Shown here piece after piece: positions 38,930-50,449 of a stretch of DNA of 64,000 bases. Under the pieces are notes generated by a model. That model was not told the origin of the DNA, ran no database searches, and worked only from the letters and a program-made list of their open reading frames with translations. The translations under genes were made by a program, and so were the position numbers. The first letter of the stretch is position 1; every line of letters begins with the position of its first letter. The DNA is from Caulobacter sp. NIBR1757 (GTDB taxonomy: Bacteria > Pseudomonadota > Alphaproteobacteria > Caulobacterales > Caulobacteraceae): the NCBI RefSeq assembly GCF_027912495.1, contig NZ_CP115463.1, positions 2,441,501 to 2,505,500 on the forward strand. The letters run 5' to 3'.

Positions 38930-38955
38930 AAAACGGCCCGCATCGCTGCGGGCCG
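38930..38955 (-). terminator. Rho-independent terminator of clpP
   Basis: CGGCCCGC-ATCGCT-GCGGGCCG, an 8-bp perfect stem, followed by TTTT on the leftward strand, 24 bases past the clpP stop. It may also end the convergent HAD gene. Confidence 0.85.
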
Positions 38956-38978
38956 CCTGCATTTCGATGAACCCGGGC

Positions 38979-39614
38979 CTAGCCAGCGCCGGCTTCGGTC
39001 TCTTCGCGCGAGCTCTGGACGTGGTCGACGAGGCCCCAGGCCTTGGCTTCGTCGGCGCTCATGAAGTGGTCGCGGTCGAGGGTGGCCTCGACCTCTTCAT
39101 AGGTGCGGCCGCAATGCTTGACGTAGATCTCGTTCAGCCGCTGCTTGGTCTTCAGGATGTCCTCGGCGTGACGCATGATGTCCGAGGCCTGGCCGCGGAA
39201 ACCGCCGCTCGGCTGGTGGACCATGATGCGGGCGTTGGGCAGGGCGATCCGCTGGCCGGCGGCGCCGGCGCAGAGCAGCAAGGACCCCATCGAGGCGGCC
39301 ATGCCCATGCAGAGCGTCGTCACCGGGCTCTTGATGTATTGCATGGTGTCGTAAATCGCGAGGCCGGACGTCACCACGCCGCCCGGCGAGTTGATGTACA
39401 TCTGGATCTCTTTCTTGGGGTTCTCGGACTCCAGGAAGAGAAGCTGGCTGCAGATCAGCGAAGCCATCGCGTCTTCTACTGGCCCCGTGAGAAAAATGAT
39501 TCGCTCCTTCAGAAGGCGCGAGAAGATGTCGTAGCCCTTCTCGCCACGACTGGTGGACTCCCAGACCTGCGGGATAATATTGATCGCGGTACGTTCGTAG
39601 TCGTCGTGGTACAT
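38979..39614 (-). CDS. clpP: ATP-dependent Clp protease proteolytic subunit
   Basis: 211 residues. The Ser-His-Asp catalytic triad motifs are [15 protein letters not shown] (Ser), [13 protein letters not shown] (His), and [19 protein letters not shown] (Asp). N-terminal [19 protein letters not shown] fits the axial-loop region, processed in many ClpP proteins. Fourteen-mer barrel working with ClpX (36653) and possibly ClpA. Both flanking terminators show it is its own transcription unit. Confidence 0.98.
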   Translation of the reverse strand: MYHDDYERTAINIIPQVWESTSRGEKGYDIFSRLLKERIIFLTGPVEDAMASLICSQLLFLESENPKKEIQMYINSPGGVVTSGLAIYDTMQYIKSPVTTLCMGMAASMGSLLLCAGAAGQRIALPNARIMVHQPSGGFRGQASDIMRHAEDILKTKQRLNEIYVKHCGRTYEEVEATLDRDHFMSADEAKAWGLVDHVQSSREETEAGAG

Positions 39615-39749
39615 GGGTGCTCCTTGAAATGCGCGGGCCGTGTCGCGAATCGAACCGCGCCGCCACCCTCCCCCCGGATATCGTGCCCGGGTTAACAGGA
39701 TGCAAGGGCGGCGCTAAGGCGCACCCGGCTCGAAGGCACGCCATTGCAC

Positions 39750-39780
39750 GAAAAAGGGCCCCGGATTGCTCCGGGGCCCT
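39750..39780 (-). terminator. Rho-independent terminator of tig
   Basis: AGGGCCCCGG-ATTGCT-CCGGGGCCCT, a 10-bp perfect stem, followed by TTTTT on the leftward strand, 25 bases past the tig stop. It therefore separates tig from clpP. Confidence 0.88.
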
Positions 39781-39804
39781 CGTTCAGTTCCGATCCGCCA
39801 GGAA

Positions 39805-41169
39805 TCAGTAGCCTTCCGGCATGTCGTCTTCGGCTTCCAGTTCGGCCTTGGTGACCGACTTGTCCGTGATCGTGGCCTTGTCGAAGATCAGCTCGACGAC
39901 CTTGTCCTCATAGAGGGGCGCGCGGATCTGGGCCTGGGCCTGCGGGTTCTGGCGCAGCAGGTCGAAGGCCTGTTGCGGCTGGAGGCCGTATTGCTGCGAC
40001 ATGGCCATGGCTTCACGCTGAATGGCCGTGCTCAGCTCCTGGTCGCTGATGGTGACGTTGTTGATGCGGCCGATCTCGGCCAGCACCAGACCCAGGCGCA
40101 CGCGGCGCTCGGCGATCTTGCTGTACTCGACCTTCAGGTCCTCGTCGGACTTGCCGGCGTCCTCTTCCGGCAGGTTGCCGGCGCCCTTGTCGGCCTCGAC
40201 CTGTTGCCAGATGCCGTCGAACTCGGCCTTGACCATGCCGGGGGGCAGCGGGAAGTCGTGGCCCTTGTCCAGCTCGTCGAGCAGGGCGCGCTTCAGCTTG
40301 AAGCGGCTGGCGCGGCTGTACTGGTCGGCCAGGTTCTTCTGCAGGATCTCGCGCAGGGCGGCGAGGTCCGACAGGCCCAGGCGCGTGGCCAGCTCGTCGT
40401 TGACTTCGCTGTCCTTCGGGGCGCGCACTTCATGCACCTTGACCTCGAAGACCGCGTCCTTGCCGGCCAGTTCGGCGGCCTGGTAGTTTTCGGGGAACTT
40501 GACGTTGACGGTGACGTCGCTGCCCGGCTTGGCGCCGGTCAGCTGATCTTCGAAGCCGGGGATGAACTGGCCCGAACCGAGAACCAGTTCGGCGCCTTCG
40601 GCCTTGCCGCCCGGGAATTCGACGCCGTCGATCGAACCGACGAAATCGATCAGCAGCTGGTCGTCGGCCTTGGCCTTGACCGCCTTGCCGGTGCGCGGCT
40701 CGTAGGACCGGGCCTGCTTGGCCAGTTCGGCCAGGGCCTCGTCGACTTCGGCGTCGGTCGGCTCATAGACCGGCTTGGTCAGCGCGAGCTTGGAGACGTC
40801 GAGCGGCTCGAAGTCGGGCATCAGCTCGACCGACAGGTCGTAGGCCAGGTCGGCCTTGCCATCCATGACGTCGTTCATGTCGACGGTCGGCTTCAGGTCC
40901 GGCTGGGCGGCGGGGCGCAGCTTGTTATCGTCCAGGATCTTCTGGGTGGTCTCGTTCAGCGCGGCGTCGACCACCTCGCCCATCAGGCCCTTCCCATAGA
41001 CGCGCTTGACGTGCGCGGCCGGCACCTTGCCGGGGCGGAAGCCCTTGATGTTCATCTGGGGCCGGATCTCTTCGATCCGCTTTTCCAGACGGGCGGCCAG
41101 TTCACCGGCCGGGACGGTCACACCGTAGACCTTGCTCAGGCCTTCACCGGACTTTTCAACAATCTGCAT
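39805..41169 (-). CDS. tig: Trigger factor
   Basis: 454 residues. The ribosome-binding signature is [17 protein letters not shown] near residue 45, the FKBP-type peptidyl-prolyl isomerase domain lies around residues 160-250 ([26 protein letters not shown]), and a C-terminal chaperone arm follows. It binds nascent chains at the exit tunnel. Upstream of clpP in the usual tig-clpP-clpX order, although here with a terminator and an opposite-strand HAD gene in the cluster. Confidence 0.97.
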   Translation of the reverse strand: MQIVEKSGEGLSKVYGVTVPAGELAARLEKRIEEIRPQMNIKGFRPGKVPAAHVKRVYGKGLMGEVVDAALNETTQKILDDNKLRPAAQPDLKPTVDMNDVMDGKADLAYDLSVELMPDFEPLDVSKLALTKPVYEPTDAEVDEALAELAKQARSYEPRTGKAVKAKADDQLLIDFVGSIDGVEFPGGKAEGAELVLGSGQFIPGFEDQLTGAKPGSDVTVNVKFPENYQAAELAGKDAVFEVKVHEVRAPKDSEVNDELATRLGLSDLAALREILQKNLADQYSRASRFKLKRALLDELDKGHDFPLPPGMVKAEFDGIWQQVEADKGAGNLPEEDAGKSDEDLKVEYSKIAERRVRLGLVLAEIGRINNVTISDQELSTAIQREAMAMSQQYGLQPQQAFDLLRQNPQAQAQIRAPLYEDKVVELIFDKATITDKSVTKAELEAEDDMPEGY

Positions 41170-41323
41170 GGTTCGTCTTCATCTGGCGGCGCGCCGCTCA
41201 CGTTGAGCGGATCGACCCGCGTCGGGGTTGGATCGGGCGCGCCGAGCAGGGCCATAGCAAGGCCCCGCGCGGCGCGAAGCGGGCCTTATGTCACGCAGGG
41301 CCTCCAGGGCCAACCCTAAAGGG

Positions 41324-42235
41324 CTATTCCTTGGGCTTATCCCCGCCCTCTTCGCCCTCTTTCAGCGACTTGCCCATGGTGCGGGTGATGTCCCGCTTCT
41401 GGCCGTCGGAGTTGCGGGTGTCGCGGCGGGCCTCATAGACGCCGGTCAGGTAGGCGATGTCCCAGCTGGTCAGCGCGTCGCTGGGCTCGATACCCAAAGC
41501 CTTGTCGGCGAACAGGTTGAGGATCGAACTGCCGGTCTTCGGCTCGGCCTGCGGATCGATCTGGGCCAGCGAGACGAAGGCGATGTAGTCGGCCAGGGCG
41601 GCGAACCGCACCTGCCCCACACGCTTGGCGTCGACCACGACGATGGCGCGGTCGAAATCATCGCGCGTGCGGCTGGAAATGCGACCCGTCGAATAGACCT
41701 GCACCTGGTCGCCCGAATTGTACTTGGTGCCGTCCTCGGTCACCCGGTGGGTCACATGCCACCAGCGCACCGGCGCGTCGGAGTTCATGAACTGGCGCAG
41801 GGCCTTGCGGCCGGAGGTCATTTCAAGGTCGTAGCGGGAGAAGGCCTGGGGCGTGGACTTCATGGCCCGCTGCACCGAAGCGTCGGCGTCGGCGGTGAAC
41901 AGCACCAGCACATTGACCTTGCAGCCGGGCGCGCCGGGCTCCAGGCCGACCTTCACCGACAGGGCGGCGATCCGGTCGGCGACCAACTGGGCGTACTCTG
42001 GCTTCACCCCGGCCACGCCCGGACAGACCTTGCGGTCCCAGCGGGCGATGCGGCCGTTGCCGCTGTCGGCGGCGATGGTCTCGACGAAGGACTCGATCGC
42101 CTTCTTTTCGTCGAGCGGCGGGGCGCTGATGACGACGCCCGAGACGGTGGCCTCGTCGGCCGGCGGCGGCTCGGCGGCCGCTGGGGCTTGCTGGAACGCA
42201 AGGGCGGCGGCGGCCGCGAGACTGATGAACAACAT
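41324..42235 (-). CDS. Secreted protein of unknown function
   Basis: 303 residues from the ATG at 42235; the longer open frame starts inside tRNA-Leu and was rejected. Signal peptide MLFISLAAAAALAFQQAPAAA. The body contains RIARWDRKVCPGVAGV, two cysteines likely to pair, and RWWHVTHRV followed by SGDQVQVYSTGRISSRTRDDFDRAIVVVD in pieces. The charged tail is DTRNSDGQKRDITRTMGKSL. No domain recognised. Adjacent to tRNA-Leu on the same strand. Confidence 0.7.
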   Translation of the reverse strand: MLFISLAAAAALAFQQAPAAAEPPPADEATVSGVVISAPPLDEKKAIESFVETIAADSGNGRIARWDRKVCPGVAGVKPEYAQLVADRIAALSVKVGLEPGAPGCKVNVLVLFTADADASVQRAMKSTPQAFSRYDLEMTSGRKALRQFMNSDAPVRWWHVTHRVTEDGTKYNSGDQVQVYSTGRISSRTRDDFDRAIVVVDAKRVGQVRFAALADYIAFVSLAQIDPQAEPKTGSSILNLFADKALGIEPSDALTSWDIAYLTGVYEARRDTRNSDGQKRDITRTMGKSLKEGEEGGDKPKE

Positions 42236-42274
42236 GGCCTTATACGCGTCCCTCGCCCCCGACGGGCGGTGTTG

Positions 42275-42359
42275 TGGTGCGGATGAGAGGACTCGAACCT
42301 CCACGCCTTGCGGCGCTGGAACCTAAATCCAGTGCGTCTACCAGTTCCGCCACATCCGC
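42275..42359 (-). tRNA. tRNA-Leu (anticodon TAG)
   Basis: Reverse-strand cloverleaf: acceptor GCGGATG/CATCCGC, discriminator A, encoded CCA; anticodon stem-loop CTGGA TTTAGGT TCCAG (TAG, leucine); long class II variable arm GCGCCGCAAGGCGT; T arm GGAGG TTCGAGT CCTCT (a near-complete stem). The repeat element copy B points its TATAAT-like box toward this gene from about 80 bp upstream. Confidence 0.95.
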
Positions 42360-42436
42360 AGGTTCGCTGCGGGAGATACGGGGGGTTGTGGCGGCGCGCA
42401 AGTTACCGACTGTCCATGCGCCGGGGCGCGGGCCTG

Positions 42437-42713
42437 GCGGGCCCGCTTAGCGAAGCGGACCTACAGTATACCCTGGCTCCGCGCTGGAAGGCGCCGAATA
42501 CGGCGCGGCGCTTTGAAATCACTGCCGAACCTGTGCCCGACGGGTTGACCGATGCGCGGCGAACGTAGCCCGCGGTGTGGGTCGGGACGTGGTCGGGCGT
42601 CACCGATTGTGGGTCGGTATGAGGCCGTCGCAGGCTACATGGCGACGGGTTTGGACGGCGGCGGCAGAGGGCGGCAAAAAGGGCCGAAAATGAATATGTA
42701 TAGACATATTCAT
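42437..42713 (-). repeat. Palindrome/TATAAT intergenic element, copy B
   Basis: Most of the 444-bp gap between tRNA-Leu and the lipase gene. The palindrome at 42690-42713 reads ATGAATATGTATAGACATAT and on to TCAT, with a single central mismatch. Reading leftward, the core at 42619-42591 matches copy A at 22 of 29 positions, and the far end is GGTATACTGTAGGTCCGCTTCG (42472-42451), equivalent to CTATAATGGTAGGCCGCTTCG in copy A. The spacing from palindrome to box is about 219 bp. No ORF inside is supported. Confidence 0.72.
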
Positions 42714-42803
42714 CCGCCGATCGGCTCCTAGCCAAAGGGCGCATATTGCGAAATACAACCTGCCCTATAATCTCGACCGCCGGAAGACCATGGGGGCGAG
42801 ACG

Positions 42804-43709
42804 ATGACCTATCCACTCGATGCCCGGCTGCTCAGCGCCGCGCGTAACGCCTACGCCATCGTCGGCGACGGGCCGGTTCCCGCCGCCGGGATCGGGGCGG
42901 CGCCGACCTCCTCCGCTGCTGTCGGCTGGACGGCCCCGCCTTACGGCGTGCAGGCCGGGCCGAACAATGACGACGCCGGCCTGGTCGGCAACATCCCCGA
43001 AGGCATCGTCATCGCCATCCGCGGCACCACGCCGCCGGGGCCGGGCGAAAACCCCCGCCAGGTCATCACCGACTGGGCCAGCGACACCCTGGCGCTGCTC
43101 TTGCCGGCGGCGGGCAATCCGCCCGGCTTTCCCGGCGACATCCACCTGGGCTTCTACAAGTCCTTCATGCAGCTGTGGAGCAAGCTGGGGCCGGCGGTGA
43201 AGAACATCGTCAAGAGCTTCCCCAACCAGACCCTCTATGTCACGGGCCACAGCAAGGGCGGCGCGATCTGCCCGCTGGTCGCCTGGCGGTTGCGGCAGGA
43301 CTATCCGGGCGCCCGCATCGTCGTCCGCAGTTTCGCAGGAGCCCGGGTCGGCGACGCGGTCTTCGCCCAGGCCTACAACGCCGCCCTGACCGACCACATC
43401 CGCTATGAGTACGGCAACGACATCGTTCCCCACCTGCCGGCCGAGACCAGCATCGTCGCGGCCCTCGGCGCGCCGCCGCTGGTGACCATGCTGCTGGAAC
43501 ACATCGACCCGGGCTACGCCAACGTCGGCACCCTGGCCTACATCCAGGACGACGAAACCCTGGTCCCCGACTCGCCGACGCTGGAGACCCAGCGCATCGC
43601 CAACATCATCGCCACCCTGCGCGCGCCCGACGGGCCCGCCCGGATCATCGCCTGCCACGACATCAGCAGCCCGACGGCGGGCTATGTCCGGGCGCAGTAT
43701 CCGGCCTAG
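42804..43709 (+). CDS. Class 3 lipase-like alpha/beta hydrolase
   Basis: 301 residues, no signal peptide. The nucleophile elbow is YVTGHSKGGAICPLVAWRLRQ (G-H-S-K-G), characteristic of fungal-type class 3 lipases; the acid is probably in YGNDIVPHLP and the base His in IACHDISSPTAGYV. GIVIAIRGTT near residue 70 is the oxyanion strand. Likely an intracellular lipase or esterase. It lies downstream of repeat element copy B, and its stop overlaps the convergent nnr gene. Confidence 0.85.
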   Translation: MTYPLDARLLSAARNAYAIVGDGPVPAAGIGAAPTSSAAVGWTAPPYGVQAGPNNDDAGLVGNIPEGIVIAIRGTTPPGPGENPRQVITDWASDTLALLLPAAGNPPGFPGDIHLGFYKSFMQLWSKLGPAVKNIVKSFPNQTLYVTGHSKGGAICPLVAWRLRQDYPGARIVVRSFAGARVGDAVFAQAYNAALTDHIRYEYGNDIVPHLPAETSIVAALGAPPLVTMLLEHIDPGYANVGTLAYIQDDETLVPDSPTLETQRIANIIATLRAPDGPARIIACHDISSPTAGYVRAQYPA

Positions 43710-45151
43710 ACGGGCCGCGCGTGCAGCCAGCGCAATGACGCCGGCGCCAGGTCCGGCAGGTCCTCGGCGATCAGGCCCGGTCCGAAGCGCGCGCCGGCAT
43801 CGGCATGGATCCAGGCCCCCGCGCAGGCGGCCTGGAAGCTCTCCATGCCCTGGGCGATCAGGCCGGCGATGAATCCGGTCAGGACATCGCCCGAGCCGGC
43901 CGTCGCCAGCCAGGCCGTGCCGTTCAGGTTGACCGCCGCGCGGCCGTCGGGCGCGGCGATCACCGTGTCCGCCCCCTTGAGCAGCACGACGGCGCCGGCC
44001 CGCATTGCGGCGGCGCGGGCGGCATCGATGCGGGTCGGGCCGGCGGCCAGCAGGCCGGGGAAGAGGCGTTCGAACTCGCCGGGGTGGGGGGTGAGGACAT
44101 CGTCCTTGTCGAGCACGTCGAAGAGGTCGGCCGGGCGGTCCTTGAAGACGGTCAGGGCGTCGGCATCGACGACCAGCGCGGCCCCGGTGCGGGTCAGGGC
44201 GAAGAGGTTGGCGCGGGTCTGGGGGGTAACCCCGGCGGCCGGGCCGATGACGGCGGCGTCGGCGTTGGCGGCCAGCGCCGCGAGGTCGGTATCGGTCTCG
44301 AAGGGGCTGAGCATCACCGCCTCGAGGGCGGCGGCATAGGTGCGGGCGGCGTCGGCGGGGCTGAGCAGGGTGACCAGGCCCGCCCCGATCCGCAGGGCCC
44401 CCCGCGCCGACAGCCGGGCAGCCCCGGTGTGCAGGGCGTCGCCGCCGACCACGACGGCCCGGCCGCGCGAATGCTTGTGCGTCGCCGCCGTCGGCATCGG
44501 CAGGGCCCGGCGCCAAAGGCCGGGCTCGTTCTCGTAGAGGCCGGTGTCGGTCCCGGCCAGGCCGATGTCGGCGACCACCACCTCGCCGCAGGCCGCCGCG
44601 CCCGGTTGCAGGACATGGCCGATCTTGCGCCCGTGGAAGGTGACCGTAACGTCGGCGCGAAAGGCGGTCTGGCCGAGCGCCTGGCCGGTGTCGCCGTGAA
44701 TGCCGCTGGGGATATCCACCGCCACCACGGCCGGATGGCCGTGCGAGGCCCGCGCCGCCGTCAGCGCCTCGCCCTCCAGCGGCCGCGAGAGGCCGGCCCC
44801 GAACAGGGCGTCGACCATGACATCGCATTTCGGTCCCGCGCCCAGGGGGTAGACCCGACCGGTCCAGCGGCGGGCCATGGCCCTGGCGTCGTCGCTGGCC
44901 GGCGGGGCCAGGGCTTCGACCCAGACGTTCCAGCCGCGCCGCTTGAGCAGCCGCGCCACGACGTAGCCGTCCCCGCCGTTGTTTCCCGGCCCGCAGAGCA
45001 CCGCCACCTTGCAGGCCCGATGACGGGCGCGGATAGCCTCGGCGACGGCCTCGCCGGCCCGTTCCATCAGGGTCAGGCTGGGGGTTCCGGCTGCCACCGC
45101 TGCGGCATCGGCGGCGGTCATCTGGGCGACGGTCAGGATTTCACGGGACAT
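43706..45151 (-). CDS. nnr: Bifunctional NAD(P)H-hydrate epimerase / ADP-dependent dehydratase
   Basis: 481 residues from the ATG at 45151 (MSREILTVAQMTAAD). The N-terminal YjeF_N epimerase part has VLCGPGNNGGDGYVVARLL; the C-terminal ribokinase-like dehydratase has HKHSRGRAVVVGGD, VLTPHPGEFERLFPG and WLATAGSGDVLTGFIAGL, which bind ADP and NADHX. Together they repair hydrated NADH and NADPH. The fused form is the common bacterial layout. Convergent with the lipase, four bases of overlap. Confidence 0.93.
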   Translation of the reverse strand: MSREILTVAQMTAADAAAVAAGTPSLTLMERAGEAVAEAIRARHRACKVAVLCGPGNNGGDGYVVARLLKRRGWNVWVEALAPPASDDARAMARRWTGRVYPLGAGPKCDVMVDALFGAGLSRPLEGEALTAARASHGHPAVVAVDIPSGIHGDTGQALGQTAFRADVTVTFHGRKIGHVLQPGAAACGEVVVADIGLAGTDTGLYENEPGLWRRALPMPTAATHKHSRGRAVVVGGDALHTGAARLSARGALRIGAGLVTLLSPADAARTYAAALEAVMLSPFETDTDLAALAANADAAVIGPAAGVTPQTRANLFALTRTGAALVVDADALTVFKDRPADLFDVLDKDDVLTPHPGEFERLFPGLLAAGPTRIDAARAAAMRAGAVVLLKGADTVIAAPDGRAAVNLNGTAWLATAGSGDVLTGFIAGLIAQGMESFQAACAGAWIHADAGARFGPGLIAEDLPDLAPASLRWLHARPV

Positions 45152-45183
45152 GGCTGACCTTCGCATACCGGGCGGCCGCGGCG

Positions 45184-46480
<1,297 letters not shown>

Positions 46481-46525
46481 TTTCGCAAAACTCTCAGCAC
46501 TTCAATAACCTAGGGGATAGGTTCT

Positions 46526-47935
46526 ATGACGACCGCTAAAGACATTCTGGCGATGATCAAGGAAAAGGACGTCAAGTACGTCGACGTCCGCTTCACCGAC
46601 GTGAAGGGCAAGCTGCAGCACGTCACCTTCGACATTGACCTCATCGACATGGACTTCCTGGAAGACGGCACGATGTTCGACGGCTCGTCGATCGCCGGCT
46701 GGAAGGCCATCAACGAAAGCGACATGAAGCTGCGTCCGGACCTGGACACGGCCATCATCGACCCCTTCTACCAGCAGACCACCCTCTGCCTGATGTGCGA
46801 TGTCGTGAACCCCGACACCGGCACCCCCTACAACCGCGACCCGCGCTCGATCGCCAAGGCCGCCCTGGCCCACACCCAGTCGCTGGGCATCGGCGACACC
46901 GTCTACTTCGGCCCGGAAGCCGAGTTCTTCATGTTCGACGACGTGAAGTGGTCGGTGGCCCCCAACGACACCTCCTACAGCTATGACTCCACCGAGCTGC
47001 CCGGCAACTCCTCGAAGTCCTACCCCGAAGGCAACATGGGCCACCGCCCGGGCCCCAAGGGCGGTTACTTCCCGGTCAACCCGGTCGACAGCGGCCAGGA
47101 CATCCGCGGCGAGATGCTGGCCGTCATGGGCGAGCTGGGCATGAAGCCGGAAAAGCACCACCATGAGGTGGCCCCGGCGCAGCACGAGCTGGGCCTGAAG
47201 TTCGACACCATGGTCACCATGGCCGACCGGCTGCAGCTGTATAAGTACGTCATCCACAATGTGGCGGCGGCCTACGGCAAGACGGTCACCTTCATGGCCA
47301 AGCCGATGTTCGGCGACAACGGCAGCGGCATGCACGTTCACCAGTCGATCTGGAAGGACGGCAAGCCGATGTTCGCCGGCGACCTGTACGCCGGCCTGAG
47401 CCAGGAATGCCTGTGGTACATCGGCGGCATCATCAAGCACGCCAAGGCCATCAACGCCTTCTCCAACTCGACCACCAACAGCTACAAGCGCCTGGTGCCC
47501 GGTTACGAAGCCCCGGTGAAGCTGGCCTACTCGGCCCGCAACCGCTCGGCCTCGATCCGCATCCCGCACGTCGACAGCCCCAAGGGCAAGCGTCTGGAAG
47601 CCCGCTTCCCCGACCCGATGGGCAACCCCTACCTGACCTTCGTGGCCCTGCTGATGGCCGGCCTGGACGGGATCGAGAACAAGATCGATCCGGGCCCGGC
47701 CATGGACAAGAACCTCTACGACCTGCCGCCCCGCGAGCAGAAGAAGGTTCCGGAAGTCTGCGGCAGCCTCAAGGAAGCCCTCGAGAACCTCGACAAGGAC
47801 CGCGCCTTCCTCAAGAAGGGCGGCGTCATGGATGACGACTTCATCGACGCCTACATCGAGCTGAAGATGGAAGAGGTCATGCGCCTGGCGCTGCACCCGC
47901 ACCCGGTCGAATTCGAGATGTACTACAAGTGCTAG
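46526..47935 (+). CDS. glnA: Glutamine synthetase type I
   Basis: 469 residues. Motifs: [18 protein letters not shown] (N-terminal grasp), FFMFDDVKW and [25 protein letters not shown], and the adenylylation site [10 protein letters not shown] near residue 397. It condenses glutamate and ammonia with ATP. Downstream a strong terminator ends the glnB-glnA unit; it is expected to be regulated by GlnE adenylylation and by NtrC or its equivalent. Confidence 0.98.
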   Translation: MTTAKDILAMIKEKDVKYVDVRFTDVKGKLQHVTFDIDLIDMDFLEDGTMFDGSSIAGWKAINESDMKLRPDLDTAIIDPFYQQTTLCLMCDVVNPDTGTPYNRDPRSIAKAALAHTQSLGIGDTVYFGPEAEFFMFDDVKWSVAPNDTSYSYDSTELPGNSSKSYPEGNMGHRPGPKGGYFPVNPVDSGQDIRGEMLAVMGELGMKPEKHHHEVAPAQHELGLKFDTMVTMADRLQLYKYVIHNVAAAYGKTVTFMAKPMFGDNGSGMHVHQSIWKDGKPMFAGDLYAGLSQECLWYIGGIIKHAKAINAFSNSTTNSYKRLVPGYEAPVKLAYSARNRSASIRIPHVDSPKGKRLEARFPDPMGNPYLTFVALLMAGLDGIENKIDPGPAMDKNLYDLPPREQKKVPEVCGSLKEALENLDKDRAFLKKGGVMDDDFIDAYIELKMEEVMRLALHPHPVEFEMYYKC

Positions 47936-47961
47936 TCGGCGAAAGCTGAGCTAGTCTGGAA

Positions 47962-47989
47962 GGGCCGGAGAGCGATCTCCGGCCCTTTT
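47962..47989 (+). terminator. Rho-independent terminator of glnA
   Basis: GGGCCGGAGA-GCGA-TCTCCGGCCC, a 10-bp perfect stem, followed by TTTT, 27 bases past the glnA stop. Confidence 0.9.
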
Positions 47990-48006
47990 CCGTTGTCGGA
48001 GACCCC

Positions 48007-48603
48007 ATGGCCGCCATCGTCGTCGATCCCGCCCATGTGCATGAGTTCAAGGACGCCGAGGCCTTCTACGCCTGGCTGGGCGAGAACCACGGCACGGCGC
48101 CGGAGGCCTGGATCAAGATCCACAAGGTCGGCTCGGGCCTGCCGTCGATCACCGCCAAAGAGGCCGTGGATGTTGTCCTCTGCTGGGGCTGGATCGACGC
48201 GGTGCGCAAGGGCTTCGACGAGCAGAGCTTCCTGCAGCGCTATACGCCGCGCGGCAGGAAAAGCATCTGGAGCAAGCTCAATATCGACAACGTCGCCCGC
48301 CTGATCGACGAGGGCCGGATGACGCCGCACGGCCTGCGCGAAGTCGAGGCGGCCAAGGCTGACGGCCGCTGGGACAGGGCCTATGGGTCAGGCAAGGGGC
48401 TGCCGATCCCGGACGACCTGCAGGCCGCCATCGACGCCAGTCCGGAGGCCCGGGCGATGCTGCCGAAGTTGACGGCGCAGAACAGGTTCGCGCTGGCGTT
48501 CCGGGTCCACAACCTCAAGACCGAGGCCGGGCGGAAGAAGAAGATCGCCGCCTTCGTCGAGATGCTGGAGCGCGGCGAGACGATCTATCCGCAGAAGGGG
48601 TAA
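48007..48603 (+). CDS. YdeI/OmpD-associated family protein
   Basis: 198 residues. The family core FYAWLGENHGTAPEAWIKIH, WGWIDAVRKGFDEQSFLQRYTPR, and KSIWSKLNIDNVARLI matches YdeI/OmdA-type proteins, described as protecting against cationic peptides or bacteriocins in some bacteria. Soluble, with C-terminal MLPKLTAQNRFALAFRVHN. It lies between the glnA terminator and the atypical membrane/TerB cassette, and could be the last ordinary chromosomal gene before it. Function in this organism is untested. Confidence 0.8.
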   Translation: MAAIVVDPAHVHEFKDAEAFYAWLGENHGTAPEAWIKIHKVGSGLPSITAKEAVDVVLCWGWIDAVRKGFDEQSFLQRYTPRGRKSIWSKLNIDNVARLIDEGRMTPHGLREVEAAKADGRWDRAYGSGKGLPIPDDLQAAIDASPEARAMLPKLTAQNRFALAFRVHNLKTEAGRKKKIAAFVEMLERGETIYPQKG

Positions 48604-48775
48604 ATCTGGTCCAGTCGACATTCAGAGTTTCCCGGTCTGGGGAATGAGCTGAATGGCAATTCGGCCTAGCCAGTCGGGCAGCATGCACGCCCCGCGCTTA
48701 CTCTTGCGCCTGCTATCAATGGTGTTGTTTTCTGGGATTTTTCCGGTCATAGTTGTGTTCCGGGGGAGTTCTACG

Positions 48776-50449
48776 ATGGCAAGAGATGACGAGCCGGCAC
48801 CCGTCGGCCAGATGGGCGAAGACGGATCTTCGTGGTCCAAGACGATCTGGATTCCGACAATCGACGAGGCCGACATCGAGCTGATGCCCGACGAAGAGGG
48901 CATGAGCAAACAGATGGCGATCAGGAAACGCGCCATCGATGCGGGGCAGGCAAATCTGCCCAACGGGAAGGATCAGCACCTCGACGATACGCAGATGCAG
49001 CTCTGCAAGAATATCTTCGAGGGTATTCTCCGGCTGAATGAGTTCCTGGCCGAACAACTCGGCAAAGCGGTCAAACGCGCCACCGCGGCACTGGTGCATG
49101 TGGCGGAGGTCAAGCGCGTCAGGGCCGATATCGACAAGGAACTGCGCGCCGCCCTGGAGAACCAGCGCAGCCACTTGCGCCAGCTGCGTCTCAAGGATCT
49201 TCAGGCGGAGCGCGATCTAAGGGCCTTCGCCAGGCGCAACGGCCTCCTTCGCGCCGCCCACTACAAGGACTCGCTCCTTTTGCCGGTCGCAATTCTCGTG
49301 ACAATGTTCGTTGTCGAATCTCTAATCAACGGCGTCGTGCTCGCGCAGGTCAGCGAACAGGGTGTGCTTGGCGGCGTCGTGATGGCGGGGCTGATCAGCG
49401 CCTTCAACATCGGCACCGGCATCCTCGCGGGGCTTTGGGGGTGGCGGAACCTGTTTCACATCGAGCCGATCCGAAGGGTGCTCGGCGGCGTCCTGACTTT
49501 TGCGTTTCACGCCCTGGCCGTGGTCGGCAACATCTTCGTCGCCCACTACCGAGAGGCCGCCGAATTGATGGTCGGGGAGAGCACGGGCGCGCTCAACATC
49601 GCCCGGCTCGGGCAGGACGCCGTCCAGCACCTGCTGCTAGCAGGCCCGTTTGGCATGACATCGCTACCGGCATGGGCGCTCTTGATTGTCGGGTTGGTCA
49701 TCCACGCCTGGGCCTCCAAGGAGGGCTTCGAAGACTTCGCGGATCCCTATCCCGCCTATCGCAAGCATGATCGCACGGCGCGAGCCGCCGCGGCCGCCTA
49801 TGAAGACGCTCTGGAGGATCTGCGAGATGAAGCACGCCATGGGATCGAGTCCATCGAGCAAGAGGCCGAGACAACGGCACGACGCGCGGCCGCCGCCGAG
49901 CGCGCCGTAAGGGAGCTCAAAAACCTAGCGATGCAGCGCCATCAGGAAATTCTCAACAGCGAGGACGCCTGGGTGACCGCAGGCAATCGACTCCTGAAGA
50001 TGTATCGCGACGAAAACGTCGCCATACGGGGTCCAGGCCCCGCCTATTTTGACGTGTTTCCCGATGCTGCCGCCTACAGAACCGGAACGTTTGGCGCCGG
50101 CCTGAGGCGATCTGCGGACGTTGAGACCCAGGAAAATCTGGTCAAGCGGCATATGGACGACCTCGACGTCCTGATCGCCGAAGCAAGGGAGCGGGCAGAG
50201 GCCGCCGAAGCCCTCAGCAAGGAAGCCCATCGCCACGCGAGCATCCAAATCCGTGGGTTGGGCAAGCTCATCGACGCGGAGGACGAGAGCGTCACCAAGG
50301 CAGCCGAAAGGCAAATGAACGACCCGACCCGCGACCGCAGCGACCAGAGCGGCGACGACGCGGCAGAGAACAGCGGCGCCGAAGGAAGCGCGGGCCGGGC
50401 ACGAAGAAATTGGAGTGAAGATGGCCCGCAGAACACGCGGTTACAGTGA
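48776..50449 (+). CDS. Four-helix membrane protein with long coiled coils (cassette gene 1)
   Basis: 557 residues from the ATG at 48776, preceded by GGGGGAG at eight bases; an ATG at 48653 would add 41 residues with a spurious hydrophobic stretch. Visible order: acidic N-terminus, helical coiled region 95-160 (AAALENQRSHLRQLRLKDLQ-like), four hydrophobic helices around 167-189, 196-221, 235-256 and 289-311, then coiled coil 330-390 and another near 450-500, and a disordered basic tail. No family recognised. Base composition is less GC-biased than its neighbours. Probably the membrane scaffold of a three-gene system. Confidence 0.8.
   Translation: MARDDEPAPVGQMGEDGSSWSKTIWIPTIDEADIELMPDEEGMSKQMAIRKRAIDAGQANLPNGKDQHLDDTQMQLCKNIFEGILRLNEFLAEQLGKAVKRATAALVHVAEVKRVRADIDKELRAALENQRSHLRQLRLKDLQAERDLRAFARRNGLLRAAHYKDSLLLPVAILVTMFVVESLINGVVLAQVSEQGVLGGVVMAGLISAFNIGTGILAGLWGWRNLFHIEPIRRVLGGVLTFAFHALAVVGNIFVAHYREAAELMVGESTGALNIARLGQDAVQHLLLAGPFGMTSLPAWALLIVGLVIHAWASKEGFEDFADPYPAYRKHDRTARAAAAAYEDALEDLRDEARHGIESIEQEAETTARRAAAAERAVRELKNLAMQRHQEILNSEDAWVTAGNRLLKMYRDENVAIRGPGPAYFDVFPDAAAYRTGTFGAGLRRSADVETQENLVKRHMDDLDVLIAEARERAEAAEALSKEAHRHASIQIRGLGKLIDAEDESVTKAAERQMNDPTRDRSDQSGDDAAENSGAEGSAGRARRNWSEDGPQNTRLQ

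Noticed and set aside
42403..42816. A 137-residue minus-strand frame across the intergenic element before the lipase
   Set aside because: It runs through the repeat and palindrome and has no domain-like sequence; shadow of noncoding DNA.
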